NCBI RefSeq assembly: GCF_000346505.1
Contig: NZ_ANOH01000003.1
Location: 1-64,000 of the forward strand
DNA: 64,000 nt
Source: Aporhodopirellula sallentina SM41
GTDB taxonomy: Bacteria > Planctomycetota > Planctomycetia > Pirellulales > Pirellulaceae
Reading direction: 5' to 3'
Each line of letters begins with the position of its first letter. Positions within the stretch are counted from its first letter, which is position 1. The notes beneath the pieces are model-generated. The model worked only from the letters and a program-made list of their open reading frames with translations, did no database searches and was not told where the DNA came from. This document shows positions 1 to 10,000 of this stretch, in pieces. The position numbers and the translations under genes are program-made.

Positions 1-2466
1 GGGACCGTCGAGGTTGCAAACCTGCTCACCGAAGCGACACTTCCGTTTGATATTTCGAAGTACGACAACTTCTTCTTTGAGAGCGAATTTCGCTCCAATA
101 CCGTTCCGACCATGCCGGGCGGATCGGACGTGCAGTTTACCATCGACGAAAACCCTGCAGCCGGTTCCGTCATCGCTACCGTGGAGGCGTTTGACGCTGA
201 CAACGCCGGTTTGACGTATGAGTTCATCGGTGGCGACAGTACCGGGCTCGAACTCGTGCCTCTTCCTGACTTCACTGCGGAAATTCGCGTCGCAGAGGGG
301 GCGGATCTCAACTTCGAAGCCGAACAGGAACGCGTGCTTTTGGTTCGTGCGACTGATTCTGTCGGTGCGAGCGTGACCGCTCGGGTGACATTGCAACTTC
401 GCGACATCAACGAACCACCGGTCGTTCCGGACAACGAACTCGCCGTTCCTGAAGGGGCGATCGCGGGACCGGTTATCGGAACCGTGATCGGACGAATCGA
501 TGCGGTCGACCCTGACGCCGGATCAAGCCAACAACTGACCTACACCGTCATTCCAAGTACACCGGAAGCGCCGTTTGAGCGAGACGCGTCACCGTATCTT
601 TCAGTCAATGAAACGACTGGTGTGGTGCGGTTGATCGCGCCGTTGGATTTCGAAACGACTGATTTCTTGGTGCTTCGCGTTCAGGTCGATGACAACAATA
701 CGGCTGCTGGAGAATCACGCGGGATTGCGATTGTTGAAAAGATCATTCGAATTTCGGACGAGAACGACGCACCTGAGATTGTCACGAAAACTTTCGACGT
801 TGATGAAGATCACGAACCCGGTGAACTATTCACGTTCGACGTGAACGATCCTGATGAAGGTCAGATGCACCGATTCGGACTCATCCAACCGCATCCGCTG
901 TTGGAGGTCACCTTTGATGGAACTGTATTGCTGAAGTCGGGCAAGTCGCTCGACTTTGAGGCGTCGCCGACAATCACGCTTCAGGTGTCGGTTAGCGACA
1001 ACGGCAGTCCGTCGCTGGCGAAGACGGAAGTCGTCACGATCAACGTTGGAGACATTGACGAACCTGCTAGGTTGTCGAGGACAGACAACTTGAATAGTCC
1101 AGCGAGTGAAAACCAGGCGGGCCTTCTAATCACAACCTTAGGTCTCGTGGATCCGGAAGGTGACCACGATGACTACGCGTTCGATATGTTGCCTGGACCT
1201 AGCTCGGATCTGTTTGTGTTCTCGCCGGAATCGGGCGAGTTGCGCCTCGCGGACGGTGTGGAGCTCGACTACGAGATGGCGGCTCTGCACGAACTGACGT
1301 TTGAGATTGTCGATAACACCGGGCAGCTTCCGACCGAAACGCAGACCTTCCGTGTGATCGTCAACAATGTCAATGAACCTGCTTTTGTGACGACGGAGAA
1401 GATCTTCGTCTCAGAAGTTCCTCGTCCAGGCGATGCGGTCGGGCGAGTTCGAGTGGCCGATCCCGACAAAGATATTCCTGGTGCGATGTTGTCGGTCGAA
1501 ATCATCGGCGGAAGTGCGCAGCCGTTCTTCGAATTTGAATCTGCCACGAACAGTCCTGGCAAACCGCTTTCACAGATCGATCCGTTTGTGTTGAAGGTGC
1601 GAGGTGATTTCGATTTTGCAGCGTTCCGAGCGATCGATCCGAACGAACTCAACCTGCAACTGAGAGTTTTCGATGGGAACAGTTCCACGACCGACCCGAT
1701 CGAGCTGAAGATTGAACTCAACCAAGTCAACGAAGCTCCGGTTTTGAATCGGACGGTCTTGGAAAATGTCTTTAGTAATCGGAAGATCACGGTTGGATCC
1801 AAGTTCGAAATCCAAATCCCTGACAACATTGCTACTGACCCTGAGGGGGAACCCTTTTTGATTCGTGTGGGTAAGAGGGTTCGCGATGCCAACGGAGATT
1901 TCGTCCGGGACGAGGACGGGAAGATCAAATTGGAGTTGCCGTCGTGGCTGACGTTTGATGCCGAAACCCGTACCTTGGTCGGTCGCCCCGGTGCGGGAGT
2001 TTCCACTGAGAATCTGGAACTGACTGTTCGGGCACTTGAGTTTGGGCCGTTCCGTTTGTCAGACGATTTCGATTTCCAAATCAACGTGTCGCCGTTGACC
2101 AACCCGACGAGAACGTTTGACGTGAATGATGATGGAGTCACCAGCGCGGTTGATGCACTGCGAATCATCAATTTCCTGGTTCAAAATGGTGGACAAACCG
2201 CATCGATCGATAGTCTCGCCGACGTTCCGGTCTATCTGGATGTCTCCGGTGACGGGCTTGTCACATCACTTGATGCGTTGCAGGTGATCAATCAATTGAA
2301 CGGCACGAACGACAATGTTGGATCGGCGCCTGCGAGTGAACCTCTCGGTACTACAGAGTCCAATGTCGGGGTGCTCGAAGAGGGTGAGGAGATCTGGGTG
2401 AGCGACGATCAGCGTCGACGTGAAGACGCGATTGATTTGGTGCTCAGCGATTCTCAATTGTTCTGA
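1..2466 (+). CDS. Cadherin-like repeat protein with C-terminal dockerin (5' partial)
   Basis: The frame is open from the first base with no start codon, so this is the C-terminal part (821 residues visible) of a larger secreted or surface protein. Cadherin-type beta repeats end in calcium-linker motifs DINEPP, DENDAP, DIDEPA, NVNEPA and QVNEAP near visible residues 137, 253, 352, 457 and 577. A putative Ig segment (PSWLTFDAETRTLVGRP) follows near 645-665. The end holds two dockerin type I calcium loops, DVNDDGVTSAVDAL and DVSGDGLVTSLDAL (about 706-770). Such proteins are abundant in planctomycetes and probably mediate calcium-dependent adhesion or extracellular assembly. No cohesin partner is visible in the window. 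The tail after the dockerin is acidic and ends in LSDSQLF. Function beyond the domain level is inference. Confidence 0.9.
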   Translation, partial: GTVEVANLLTEATLPFDISKYDNFFFESEFRSNTVPTMPGGSDVQFTIDENPAAGSVIATVEAFDADNAGLTYEFIGGDSTGLELVPLPDFTAEIRVAEGADLNFEAEQERVLLVRATDSVGASVTARVTLQLRDINEPPVVPDNELAVPEGAIAGPVIGTVIGRIDAVDPDAGSSQQLTYTVIPSTPEAPFERDASPYLSVNETTGVVRLIAPLDFETTDFLVLRVQVDDNNTAAGESRGIAIVEKIIRISDENDAPEIVTKTFDVDEDHEPGELFTFDVNDPDEGQMHRFGLIQPHPLLEVTFDGTVLLKSGKSLDFEASPTITLQVSVSDNGSPSLAKTEVVTINVGDIDEPARLSRTDNLNSPASENQAGLLITTLGLVDPEGDHDDYAFDMLPGPSSDLFVFSPESGELRLADGVELDYEMAALHELTFEIVDNTGQLPTETQTFRVIVNNVNEPAFVTTEKIFVSEVPRPGDAVGRVRVADPDKDIPGAMLSVEIIGGSAQPFFEFESATNSPGKPLSQIDPFVLKVRGDFDFAAFRAIDPNELNLQLRVFDGNSSTTDPIELKIELNQVNEAPVLNRTVLENVFSNRKITVGSKFEIQIPDNIATDPEGEPFLIRVGKRVRDANGDFVRDEDGKIKLELPSWLTFDAETRTLVGRPGAGVSTENLELTVRALEFGPFRLSDDFDFQINVSPLTNPTRTFDVNDDGVTSAVDALRIINFLVQNGGQTASIDSLADVPVYLDVSGDGLVTSLDALQVINQLNGTNDNVGSAPASEPLGTTESNVGVLEEGEEIWVSDDQRRREDAIDLVLSDSQLF

Positions 2467-2479
2467 TGTTCTCTGGTTG

Positions 2480-2510
2480 CTCGATCGCTGCGACCTCCGC
2501 AGCGATCGAG
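2480..2510 (+). terminator. Strong hairpin after the dockerin gene
   Basis: A perfect 13-bp inverted repeat (CTCGATCGCTGCG / CGCAGCGATCGAG) with a 5-base loop starts 13 bases after the stop codon. No T-run follows, so it may end or stabilise the transcript without being a classic intrinsic terminator. Confidence 0.5.
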
Positions 2511-2626
2511 AGGGTTCAATGCTTCACTTGGCGGAGTGCGTGTTGAATCGTCTATCAGTCTGGGAGAAAGACGTCCGGATACAGAGTCATTAAACTAGTT
2601 GTTGTTCACTTCGAAGGATGATTTAG

Positions 2627-3652
2627 ATGAAGGGGCCACAGGCAATCTTTTGGTTTATTGTCGGATTGTTGATCGTCTTGCCAGAGATGGGATCGGCTGA
2701 GTCGCCACGGCGTATTGGTCGTGTAGAAGCGTTCGATAGTCGTTTGAACGAACTGTTCTCCTCCGGCGAAAAATTTGAAGTGCTCGCGAGTGGTTTCACC
2801 TGGGTCGAAGGACCGTTGTGGGTGCCCGCCGATTCAAAAGTGGATGGATGTGATTCCGAACCGGGGTGTTTGCTTTTTTCAGACATCCCTCGCAACACCA
2901 TCTTTCGCTGGCGTCCCGGTATGGGCGTCGACAAGTTCATGTCACCGAGTGGATACACGGGGGTGACGTACTATGGACTCGAACCGGGCAGCAATGGATT
3001 GGCCCTCGATCCCCAAGGACGACTTATCATGTGCGAACATGGGGATCGTCGTGTAACGCGCCTGAGCGTCGGTGGTGGGAAATTGACCTTGGTAGATAAC
3101 TATGAAGGCAAACGTTTGAATAGCCCGAACGACCTGACGATAGATCGGGAGGGCAATCTGTATTTTACGGACCCGCCTTATGGGTTGCCTGATCGGGAGA
3201 ATGACGTTCGGCGTGAACTTGATTTTTTTGGAGTGTATCGACTTTCCAACACCGGTGATTTGACGTTACTAACCACCGAGTTGGTGCGGCCCAACGGGAT
3301 CGGATTGTCTCCAGATGGGAAGACCCTCTACGTTGCTCAGAGTGACGGAGAACGGCCGATATGGGCGGCGTTGCCAATCGAGGATGACGGAAAAGCCGGC
3401 CCCTTGCGTGAATTAGCGGACGCTCGACGTTATAGGAAGGAATTTCCGGGCGCACCCGATGGATTGACTGTCCATTCGAGTGGTACATTGCTGGGAAGTG
3501 GGCCGGGCGGTGTGTATGTGATCACGCCCGAAGGTGACGTAATCGGTCGTTTGTTGACCGGAGGTCGTGTTAGTAATTGTGCGTTGGATGCTGATGAAAA
3601 ATGGTTGTACATCACCGCAGATAAACTGCTTTGTCGAATCCGTTTGCGCTAA
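2627..3652 (+). CDS. SMP-30/gluconolactonase/LRE family protein, secreted
   Basis: A 341-residue six-bladed beta-propeller of the SMP-30/gluconolactonase family, expected to hydrolyse sugar lactones with a bound divalent metal. An N-terminal signal peptide (MKGPQAIFWFIVGLLIVLPE, mature end near ESPRR) suggests export. Family landmarks are in order: WVEGPLW with the metal-ligand Glu near residue 62, LNSPNDLT near 165, NGIGLSPDGKTLYVA near 225 and PDGLTV near 280. The gene ends 12 bases before moaA on the same strand, so the two may be cotranscribed, although no functional link to molybdopterin is known. The natural substrate cannot be told from sequence. Confidence 0.88.
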   Translation: MKGPQAIFWFIVGLLIVLPEMGSAESPRRIGRVEAFDSRLNELFSSGEKFEVLASGFTWVEGPLWVPADSKVDGCDSEPGCLLFSDIPRNTIFRWRPGMGVDKFMSPSGYTGVTYYGLEPGSNGLALDPQGRLIMCEHGDRRVTRLSVGGGKLTLVDNYEGKRLNSPNDLTIDREGNLYFTDPPYGLPDRENDVRRELDFFGVYRLSNTGDLTLLTTELVRPNGIGLSPDGKTLYVAQSDGERPIWAALPIEDDGKAGPLRELADARRYRKEFPGAPDGLTVHSSGTLLGSGPGGVYVITPEGDVIGRLLTGGRVSNCALDADEKWLYITADKLLCRIRLR

Positions 3653-3664
3653 CGGAAGATCGTC

Positions 3665-4645
3665 ATGTTGATTGATCGATTCGGACGCGCCCATCGTAGT
3701 TTGCGGATCAGCGTGACGGATCGTTGTAACCTGCGTTGCACGTACTGCATGCCCGAGTCCACGCCGGATTACCAACCACGTCAAGAAATTTTGACGTTCG
3801 AGGAAATCGTCAGGTTTACGAAGATCGCAGTTTCGCTCGGTGTCGATGATGTTCGCCTGACCGGCGGCGAGCCTTTAGTGCGGTCGCAGTTGCATCGGTT
3901 GGTGGAACAGCTCGTCGCGATCGATGGGCTGAGAAAAGTCTCGCTGACAACCAACGGTGTTTTGCTGAAGGAGCAACTCCCCGCACTGTTAGCCGCTGGT
4001 CTTCGTTTCGTGAACGTCAGTCTGGATGCTCTCGACGAAGAAACATTTCGCAGTGCTACTCGGCGCGGAGGCTTGGCAAAAGTTCTCGACGCAATTGACG
4101 CTGCAAAACAGGCGGGCATGTTGGTGAAGGTCAACTCCATTGCAATGCGAGGTTTGACCGACCGGCAAATCTTGGCTTTCGGTGAGTTCGCCAGGCGCAC
4201 CAACATTCCAATTCGGTTTATCGAATTCATGCCGCTCGATAGCGACGGGAATTGGAACACGTCCGCGGTATTGTCCGGCGACGAGATTATTGAAATGTTC
4301 TCGAAGCAAATACGACCTCTCGTTCCCTTGGATCGGGCCGGATCCTCACCGTCAGCGGACTACCAATTTGATGATGGTGTGGGGACGGTCGGTGTCATCT
4401 CTTCGGTGACGAAGCCGTTTTGTCAGTCATGTGACCGGTTTCGGTTGACGGCCGATGGTCAACTGCGCAATTGCCTGTTTGGGGAAGATTCGGGCGATGT
4501 TCGAGCCTTGTTGCGTAGCGACTCCACTGACGACGCGATTGGACAGTTGATTCAAAACGCCATCGCGCAGAAGAAACTCGGGCACGGAACGGACGATCTG
4601 ACTTTTTTGCGGCCGTCTCGTCCTATGCATGCGATTGGAGGCTAG
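3665..4645 (+). CDS. moaA: GTP 3',8-cyclase MoaA
   Basis: A 326-residue radical-SAM enzyme that converts GTP to 3',8-cyclo-GTP, the first committed step of molybdopterin synthesis. The N-terminal cluster motif CNLRCTYC (CxxxCxxC) sits near residues 22-29 and LTGGEPL near 62. The C-terminal cluster motif CQSC-x13-C is intact near residues 251-268, and the protein ends in the expected double glycine (HAIGG). Length is typical. The start ATG follows the lactonase by 12 bases. moaD begins 2 bases after the stop, giving a compact moaA-moaD-moaE unit. moaC, moaB and moeA are not in the window. Upstream cotranscription with the SMP-30 gene is plausible. Confidence 0.96.
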   Translation: MLIDRFGRAHRSLRISVTDRCNLRCTYCMPESTPDYQPRQEILTFEEIVRFTKIAVSLGVDDVRLTGGEPLVRSQLHRLVEQLVAIDGLRKVSLTTNGVLLKEQLPALLAAGLRFVNVSLDALDEETFRSATRRGGLAKVLDAIDAAKQAGMLVKVNSIAMRGLTDRQILAFGEFARRTNIPIRFIEFMPLDSDGNWNTSAVLSGDEIIEMFSKQIRPLVPLDRAGSSPSADYQFDDGVGTVGVISSVTKPFCQSCDRFRLTADGQLRNCLFGEDSGDVRALLRSDSTDDAIGQLIQNAIAQKKLGHGTDDLTFLRPSRPMHAIGG

Positions 4646-4647
4646 AG

Positions 4648-4932
4648 ATGCAACCCACGCCGTCGGATCACCCGAGTGTTGCCGGTGAATTACGCGTGTT
4701 GGTCTTTGGCCCGCAGGCGAAGACTGCCGGAGTGGATTGCCTGCGTCTCGGTACGATTAATTTTCCGATCCGAGCCGATGAAGTACTTTCAATGATCGCA
4801 GAACAATACCCCGAGATTGCTCCCACGCTCGGTGTGAGCCGAGTGGCGATCAATCACGAGTTTGCTGAATCGGGTTCTGTCATTAAGCCGAGCGATGAAG
4901 TTGCGTTGATCGGACTGATTAGCGGTGGGTGA
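4648..4932 (+). CDS. moaD: Molybdopterin synthase sulfur carrier subunit MoaD
   Basis: A 94-residue ubiquitin-fold protein ending in LISGG. The C-terminal Gly-Gly is the residue pair that is adenylylated and converted to a thiocarboxylate, which donates sulfur to precursor Z within the MoaD-MoaE complex. It lies directly after moaA and abuts or overlaps moaE, as expected for subunits of one enzyme. Sequence similarity outside the tail is modest, but length, tail and context agree. Confidence 0.92.
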   Translation: MQPTPSDHPSVAGELRVLVFGPQAKTAGVDCLRLGTINFPIRADEVLSMIAEQYPEIAPTLGVSRVAINHEFAESGSVIKPSDEVALIGLISGG

Positions 4933-4933
4933 A

Positions 4934-5383
4934 ATGGCTGACCAATCGCTTAGTCCGACCGTGCGTGTTCGCTTAACACGCGGTCCGATTGTCTCGGAAA
5001 ACTCGATGTCGCTATCAGCCTCGCAGAGGGCTAATTCCGGTGCGGTGGTAACATTTCGCGGATGCGTACGTGATTGCGAAACCGATGAAAGTGAAATGAC
5101 TCGGCCAATCCTTGGGTTGAAGTATGAAATCTACGAGCCGATGACGTCTCGGGAGCTTCACCGTTTGGCGAGTGAGTATGCAACAACCCATGGAGTGATC
5201 GCCGTCGAAGTCGAGCACAGCTATGACTTTGTCGCCAACGGCGAGTGTTCTTTTGTGCTGCAGGTAGCCGCACGTCATCGACGTGAAGCGATCACGTTCA
5301 TGGATGAATTCATTAGTGCCATGAAGAGACATGTTCCGATTTGGAAGGTACCCCATTGGCAGGCAACCGATCGAAAATCTTGA
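4934..5383 (+). CDS. moaE: Molybdopterin synthase catalytic subunit MoaE
   Basis: The large subunit of molybdopterin synthase, which inserts two MoaD-carried sulfurs into cyclic pyranopterin monophosphate. GAVVTFRGCVRD near residue 37 and the segment through RREAITFMDEF and VPIWKVPHW are family hallmarks; the Lys of PIWK is the conserved active-site lysine. I chose ATG 4934 (149 residues), one base after the moaD stop. An in-frame GTG at 4925 would add three residues and overlap moaD. It is the last gene of the moa cluster. Confidence 0.93.
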   Translation: MADQSLSPTVRVRLTRGPIVSENSMSLSASQRANSGAVVTFRGCVRDCETDESEMTRPILGLKYEIYEPMTSRELHRLASEYATTHGVIAVEVEHSYDFVANGECSFVLQVAARHRREAITFMDEFISAMKRHVPIWKVPHWQATDRKS

Positions 5384-5555
5384 TCCAACGCGGCGGGTTG
5401 TGCAGGGGTGTTGCGATCGCGTTTCCTAAGCGGTTGTGCTCAATAAAGGCGATGATTGTGGCACGGTGATCGTCGACGTGCTACAAAGTTTGTCTAGAAC
5501 ATGACGGCGTCCATCGTCGTTGATTCTCCTGGTTCCATCTCGAAGGGTCCGTAGG

Positions 5556-7004
5556 ATGAATTTGGATGCAGAGTTTGTGAACTCACAGGCACCCAACGCC
5601 GCCGCAATCAATAACGGACGGAGTTTGGTCGTCAAAGGCAAGTTTGTTTCGCTCTGCCGCAGCGAAGATGGCACACTGCTGTTTGCCGAATGTCAGGGAA
5701 GCGGTCGATCGAATTACCACTGTTCATGCGACTTCGTACGGCCGAGTCAGCCAACGTACAGGTGCAGTTGTCCGTCTCGTCAATTCCCGTGCAAGCACTG
5801 CTTGGGTTTGATGTTCGCCTATGTCGATGGAAAGGAGTTCACGGTTGCGGAGGTGCCGGACGATCTCAGCGAGAAACGTGAGAAGCTGTCGCGGCGGAAG
5901 GAGCCGGCGAAATCTGCCAAACCAAAGAAAGTAAACGTATCCGCACTGAAGAAAAAAATCGCTGCTCAGTTGCAGGGACTCGACCTACTCGAAGCCCTCA
6001 CGTTTGATTTAGTCTCAAAAGGAATGGCGGCGATGAATGCCACATCGGCACGCCGGGTTCAAGAACAGGCAAAGCAACTAGGAGACGCGTATCTGCCGGG
6101 CGCGCAGTCAGCGTTGCTCGCGTACACGAACCTCTTTATTGATGACACCGGTCGATTTGATGGCGAACTGCCGCCTCAAAAACGAGAGTCGATTTACACA
6201 GGCGCTCTCGACCAACTGACGCGTCTTTCAACGTTAGTGAAACACGGAAGGCGGGTCTTGCAAGCTCGATTAGATGAACCGACTGCGCCCCCGGAGACGG
6301 ATTCACCGATTGCCGCATGGCTTGGCCACGCCTGGCAACTGCAGGAATTGAGGGACGCGGGGCTGACTCAGAACAACGTGGAACTGGTCCAACTCGCATT
6401 CCACAACTATGACGATGCTGCTCGGAAGGAATTCGTCGAAACCGGGATCTGGATGAACCTGAACAACGGTGAGATTCAGCTCACACAGAATTATCGACCG
6501 TATCGAGCGGCGAAGCATATCCGCGAACAGGACAGCTTTTTCAAAGTCGCTATCGTTCCTGAACTCTGCGTTTATCCAGGCAAAACGAATGTCCGTGTGC
6601 GTTGGGATGAGTTTGACCAACGGGCATTAACACGTGCGGATTTGAGCACGATCCGGTCGCATGCAGAAACGCAGTTCGATGTGTTGGTTAAGAATGTACG
6701 AACGGCATTGAAGAATCCGCTCGCGGACAAGCGTCCAATCGTTGCGATTGCTTTTCAGCGAATGGGGACTCTTTGCGGAGGTGAATTGGTCATCGAGGAC
6801 GCAGCGGGTGCGCGTATTGAAATGACCGAGTGCGGGTTGAAGGATGAACCGCTGAGTTGTCACCTGATGCCGATGTTGCCGCCGGAATTGACTGAAGACC
6901 AATTGATTATCGGCCGGGTGCATCAGGACCTCGATAAGAAGACGCTCAAGATCAAGCCTCTGTCGATCGTTACGGAGAAACAGATCTTTCGTCTGACCTT
7001 ATAA
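5556..7004 (+). CDS. SWIM zinc-finger domain protein
   Basis: A 482-residue protein with an N-terminal SWIM zinc motif of CxC-x6-CxH form (RCSCPSRQFPCKHC, near residues 72-85). SWIM domains bind nucleic acids or proteins in ATPases, transposases and DNA-repair partners. A basic linker rich in Lys (KKVNVSALKKK, near 125-140) follows, then a helical region and a C-terminal beta-rich part. I chose the ATG at 5556; the frame opens earlier at a TTG (5520), but that would add an Arg-rich stretch of no family resemblance. The gene converges on the hybrid histidine kinase with a 14-base gap. In other bacteria similar proteins sit by AAA ATPase/VWA pairs, which are absent here. Molecular role unknown. 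Confidence 0.82.
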   Translation: MNLDAEFVNSQAPNAAAINNGRSLVVKGKFVSLCRSEDGTLLFAECQGSGRSNYHCSCDFVRPSQPTYRCSCPSRQFPCKHCLGLMFAYVDGKEFTVAEVPDDLSEKREKLSRRKEPAKSAKPKKVNVSALKKKIAAQLQGLDLLEALTFDLVSKGMAAMNATSARRVQEQAKQLGDAYLPGAQSALLAYTNLFIDDTGRFDGELPPQKRESIYTGALDQLTRLSTLVKHGRRVLQARLDEPTAPPETDSPIAAWLGHAWQLQELRDAGLTQNNVELVQLAFHNYDDAARKEFVETGIWMNLNNGEIQLTQNYRPYRAAKHIREQDSFFKVAIVPELCVYPGKTNVRVRWDEFDQRALTRADLSTIRSHAETQFDVLVKNVRTALKNPLADKRPIVAIAFQRMGTLCGGELVIEDAAGARIEMTECGLKDEPLSCHLMPMLPPELTEDQLIIGRVHQDLDKKTLKIKPLSIVTEKQIFRLTL

Positions 7005-7018
7005 ACGAGGCCGTCGTT

Positions 7019-10000
7019 TCAAAAGAGAGGTGGCGAACCGGTGGGCAGGGAGGTTTTCGGTTGTTTGCGTGACTCTTTGACACGCGAAACCCAGAGCTTG
7101 CCGATGGATTGGACGTCTCTCATTTGTTGAATCTCTTTGCCTTCAACATTCGATTTCATGTCTTCGTGGAGTTGATTGAACCAATCAGAATCGTCGCAAC
7201 TTTTTTCTAGATCGGCAGCGAGTTGGTTATGTGCAGGTGCAGCGATGTATCGCAGGCATGACTTTAACGTGTGCGCAGCGGTCTTAAACGTCTTGGCGTT
7301 TCCGTCTTTCGCGGATCGATCGAGTCTTCGGATAAGGTCGGGAACTTCCATGGTGATCGCATCGCAGACCGACTCGATTGTTGACTCATCGCCGCCACAA
7401 TGTTTTGACAGACGTTTCCGCCATTCGTCTTTCGGTTCGTCGTCGATCTCGTTTGGGGCAGGTTCCGGCATGGGGGACTCGATCTTTGCGGGGACATCGA
7501 TGGAGGTGGGAGCAGGTTGAGGAACTTGTGATGTTGCTTCAGATGACGGTGGTTCTGACGTGTGGACAGCTTCGCTTTGGATAGTGGTGCCATCGTGAGA
7601 CGCGATAGTTTGGGCTTGGACCACGCGTTCGATTTCGAGCAGAAGTGGTTTTAAATGGATCGGTTTGGTGATGTATCCGATCATGCCCGCATCTCGACAC
7701 ATTTTGCGATGTTGGTCCGTGACATGGGCCGTTAACGCGATGACGGGTGGAGCGGGGCATCCGATGTGTTGAGCGAGTTCGATGATTTGGGAGGTTACCT
7801 CGGTGCCGTCCATTCCTGGCATTTGAAGGTCCATAAGAACGCAATCAAATCGTTCGCGTTTAAAGTGTGCGATTGCCGTTTTTCCACCATCGGCGGTCGT
7901 CACAAAGTGTCCAGCAGAAACGAGTTGGTCGTGGATGACGAGTCGGTTGGTGGGACTGTCGTCAACAACGAGTAGGTGATAGCGTCTTGCAGTATTATCC
8001 GCTTTTTGGCTCGATCCGTCCGAGTTGGAATCGGACGGCGATTGGGTCAGTGTGGTATCCGACGCGACGGAAGACGAAGGGCTCGTTGTGAGTGAACCGA
8101 TCGTGTTGGCGCGTGCGGTTTGACGCAGCGGTTTTCCTGCGAGCCAGCGACGAAGTTCGTCAGGGTGCACGGGTTCGATGATGATTGTGTCTTCTTTCTT
8201 CGCACGGCGTGGAGTCGATTCACCGGTCCGAGTTAACCAGAGAACACGATCATTGGTTTTTCGAGCCCGAACTCGCCACGCGGCATCAGCGGTCTGGTTT
8301 GTCAGGACCCATGCGATTGGTTGGATGGTGTGATCTGTATCGCGTGATTTCGACGACGCTTGTTTAGAGAAGGTTCCAATTTGATCGGGGTGAAACACTT
8401 TCCATCCATCGTGAAGAAGCGTTTCTTTGATCGCGTTTTCGATCGTCTCATTGTTGACCGAAACGACCACGGATTGTTTGGGTTCGTTGTCTTCCTGTTG
8501 AGATCGAGAAGGGAGTTCAAGAACGTTGCCGATTCGTTTGGGGATCCATCGTTTGGCCGGGAGGGTCTCTTCAGCGAGTTTGAGTCGCAGGCGCACATGG
8601 AAACTGCTACCCACACCGACTTCGCTTTCTAATTCGATTCCGCCTCCCATTCGTTCGGCGAGGCCTCGTGCGATAGCAAGTCCGAGACCTGTGCCTCCGA
8701 ACTGCTTGTTGGTGCCACGATCGGCCTGCTCGAAGGCATCGAAGATTCTTGCTTGGTTTTCAGGGGCGATCCCGATGCCCGTGTCCGTGATGGAAATTTT
8801 GAACAACCGAGAGTTTTCGTTGGTGACGTGTTCGCCTTTGGCTCGATCGGGAATCGCCAGGAACCGGTCGCGGTGCTCATTTTGTCTGCGTTGTGTCATT
8901 GAACCAGTTTCATCTTCGGCCATCGCGAGACGCAGACACACCAATCCGTTCGGGGTGAATTTAATCGCGTTGCCAACCAAGTTGACAATGATTTGGCGAA
9001 GGCGTTTCGGGTCGGCGACCACACGCCGCGGGACCGCCGGATCGATGGAGAGACAGAGACGTACCGGCTTGTCAGCGACACGAATCGCTAGACAGCCGAA
9101 TGCATCACCGATGGTCTCATGGAGATCAATGGGCGTCGGGTCGATGGCGACCCGCCCGGCTTCGATAGCGGAGAAATCGAGAATGTCTTCAATAGCGTCA
9201 TGAAGCAGTTCGGTGTTCTGAGCAATAAGATTGACATATCTCCGTGCCAGCGCAGGAAGCGTTTGAGCGGCGAGAAGTTCTGTCAGTCCGCGGATGCCAC
9301 CGAGTGGAGTTCTCAACTCGTGCGAGATCCCGGCCATGAATTGTGTCTTGGTGCGGTTCGCTTGCTCGGCCACTGCCTTGGCTTCCCGCATCGCTTCAAA
9401 CGCTTGTTGCTGCAGTGTAATGTCGCGAATGATGACCGCTCGTCCGTCTCGATCACCCAGCGGAATCGGGTGAATCGAAACTTCGCTATCGAACGCAACG
9501 CCGTTGCCTCGTCGCAGTCGCAGTTCATGTCGTTGGGTGAACGGGAGCGTTTTCCATGTCAGTTTATCTTCATCGAGAACGGTCGATGTGGTCGTGGTTT
9601 GCTCGGTGATCGCAACGGGCATGATAAGGTCTTCGAGCGGACGCCCAACTAACCTGCCGCCTCCCGCCTGCAACATGGTGACCGCAGCTGGGTTGGCTTC
9701 CATGATGACTCCGCGATCGTCGACGAGCAGGACGGCGTCGCCCGCAGCATCAAACAGTGCTCGCTTGCGGGTTTCGCTGTTTTGCAATTCCATCGCACCA
9801 CGATGCTTTTCCGTCACATCCCAGAAGATCGCTTGGATGCCGATGCATTTGCCGTGTTGATCGTATTCAGGTGCTTTAAAGACCTGCACGAAACCGGTGC
9901 GTCCGTCGACTCCCGGATGTTCTTCGACCTTATCCACGTGCAGACCCGTCGTCATGACGTTGAGGTCGTCGGCACGGTAGCGAGCTGCGAGAGCCGGCGC

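Noticed and set aside
1269-2171. 300-codon antisense frame in the dockerin gene
   Set aside because: Ser/Thr-rich shadow; the cadherin and dockerin motifs on the plus strand are clear.
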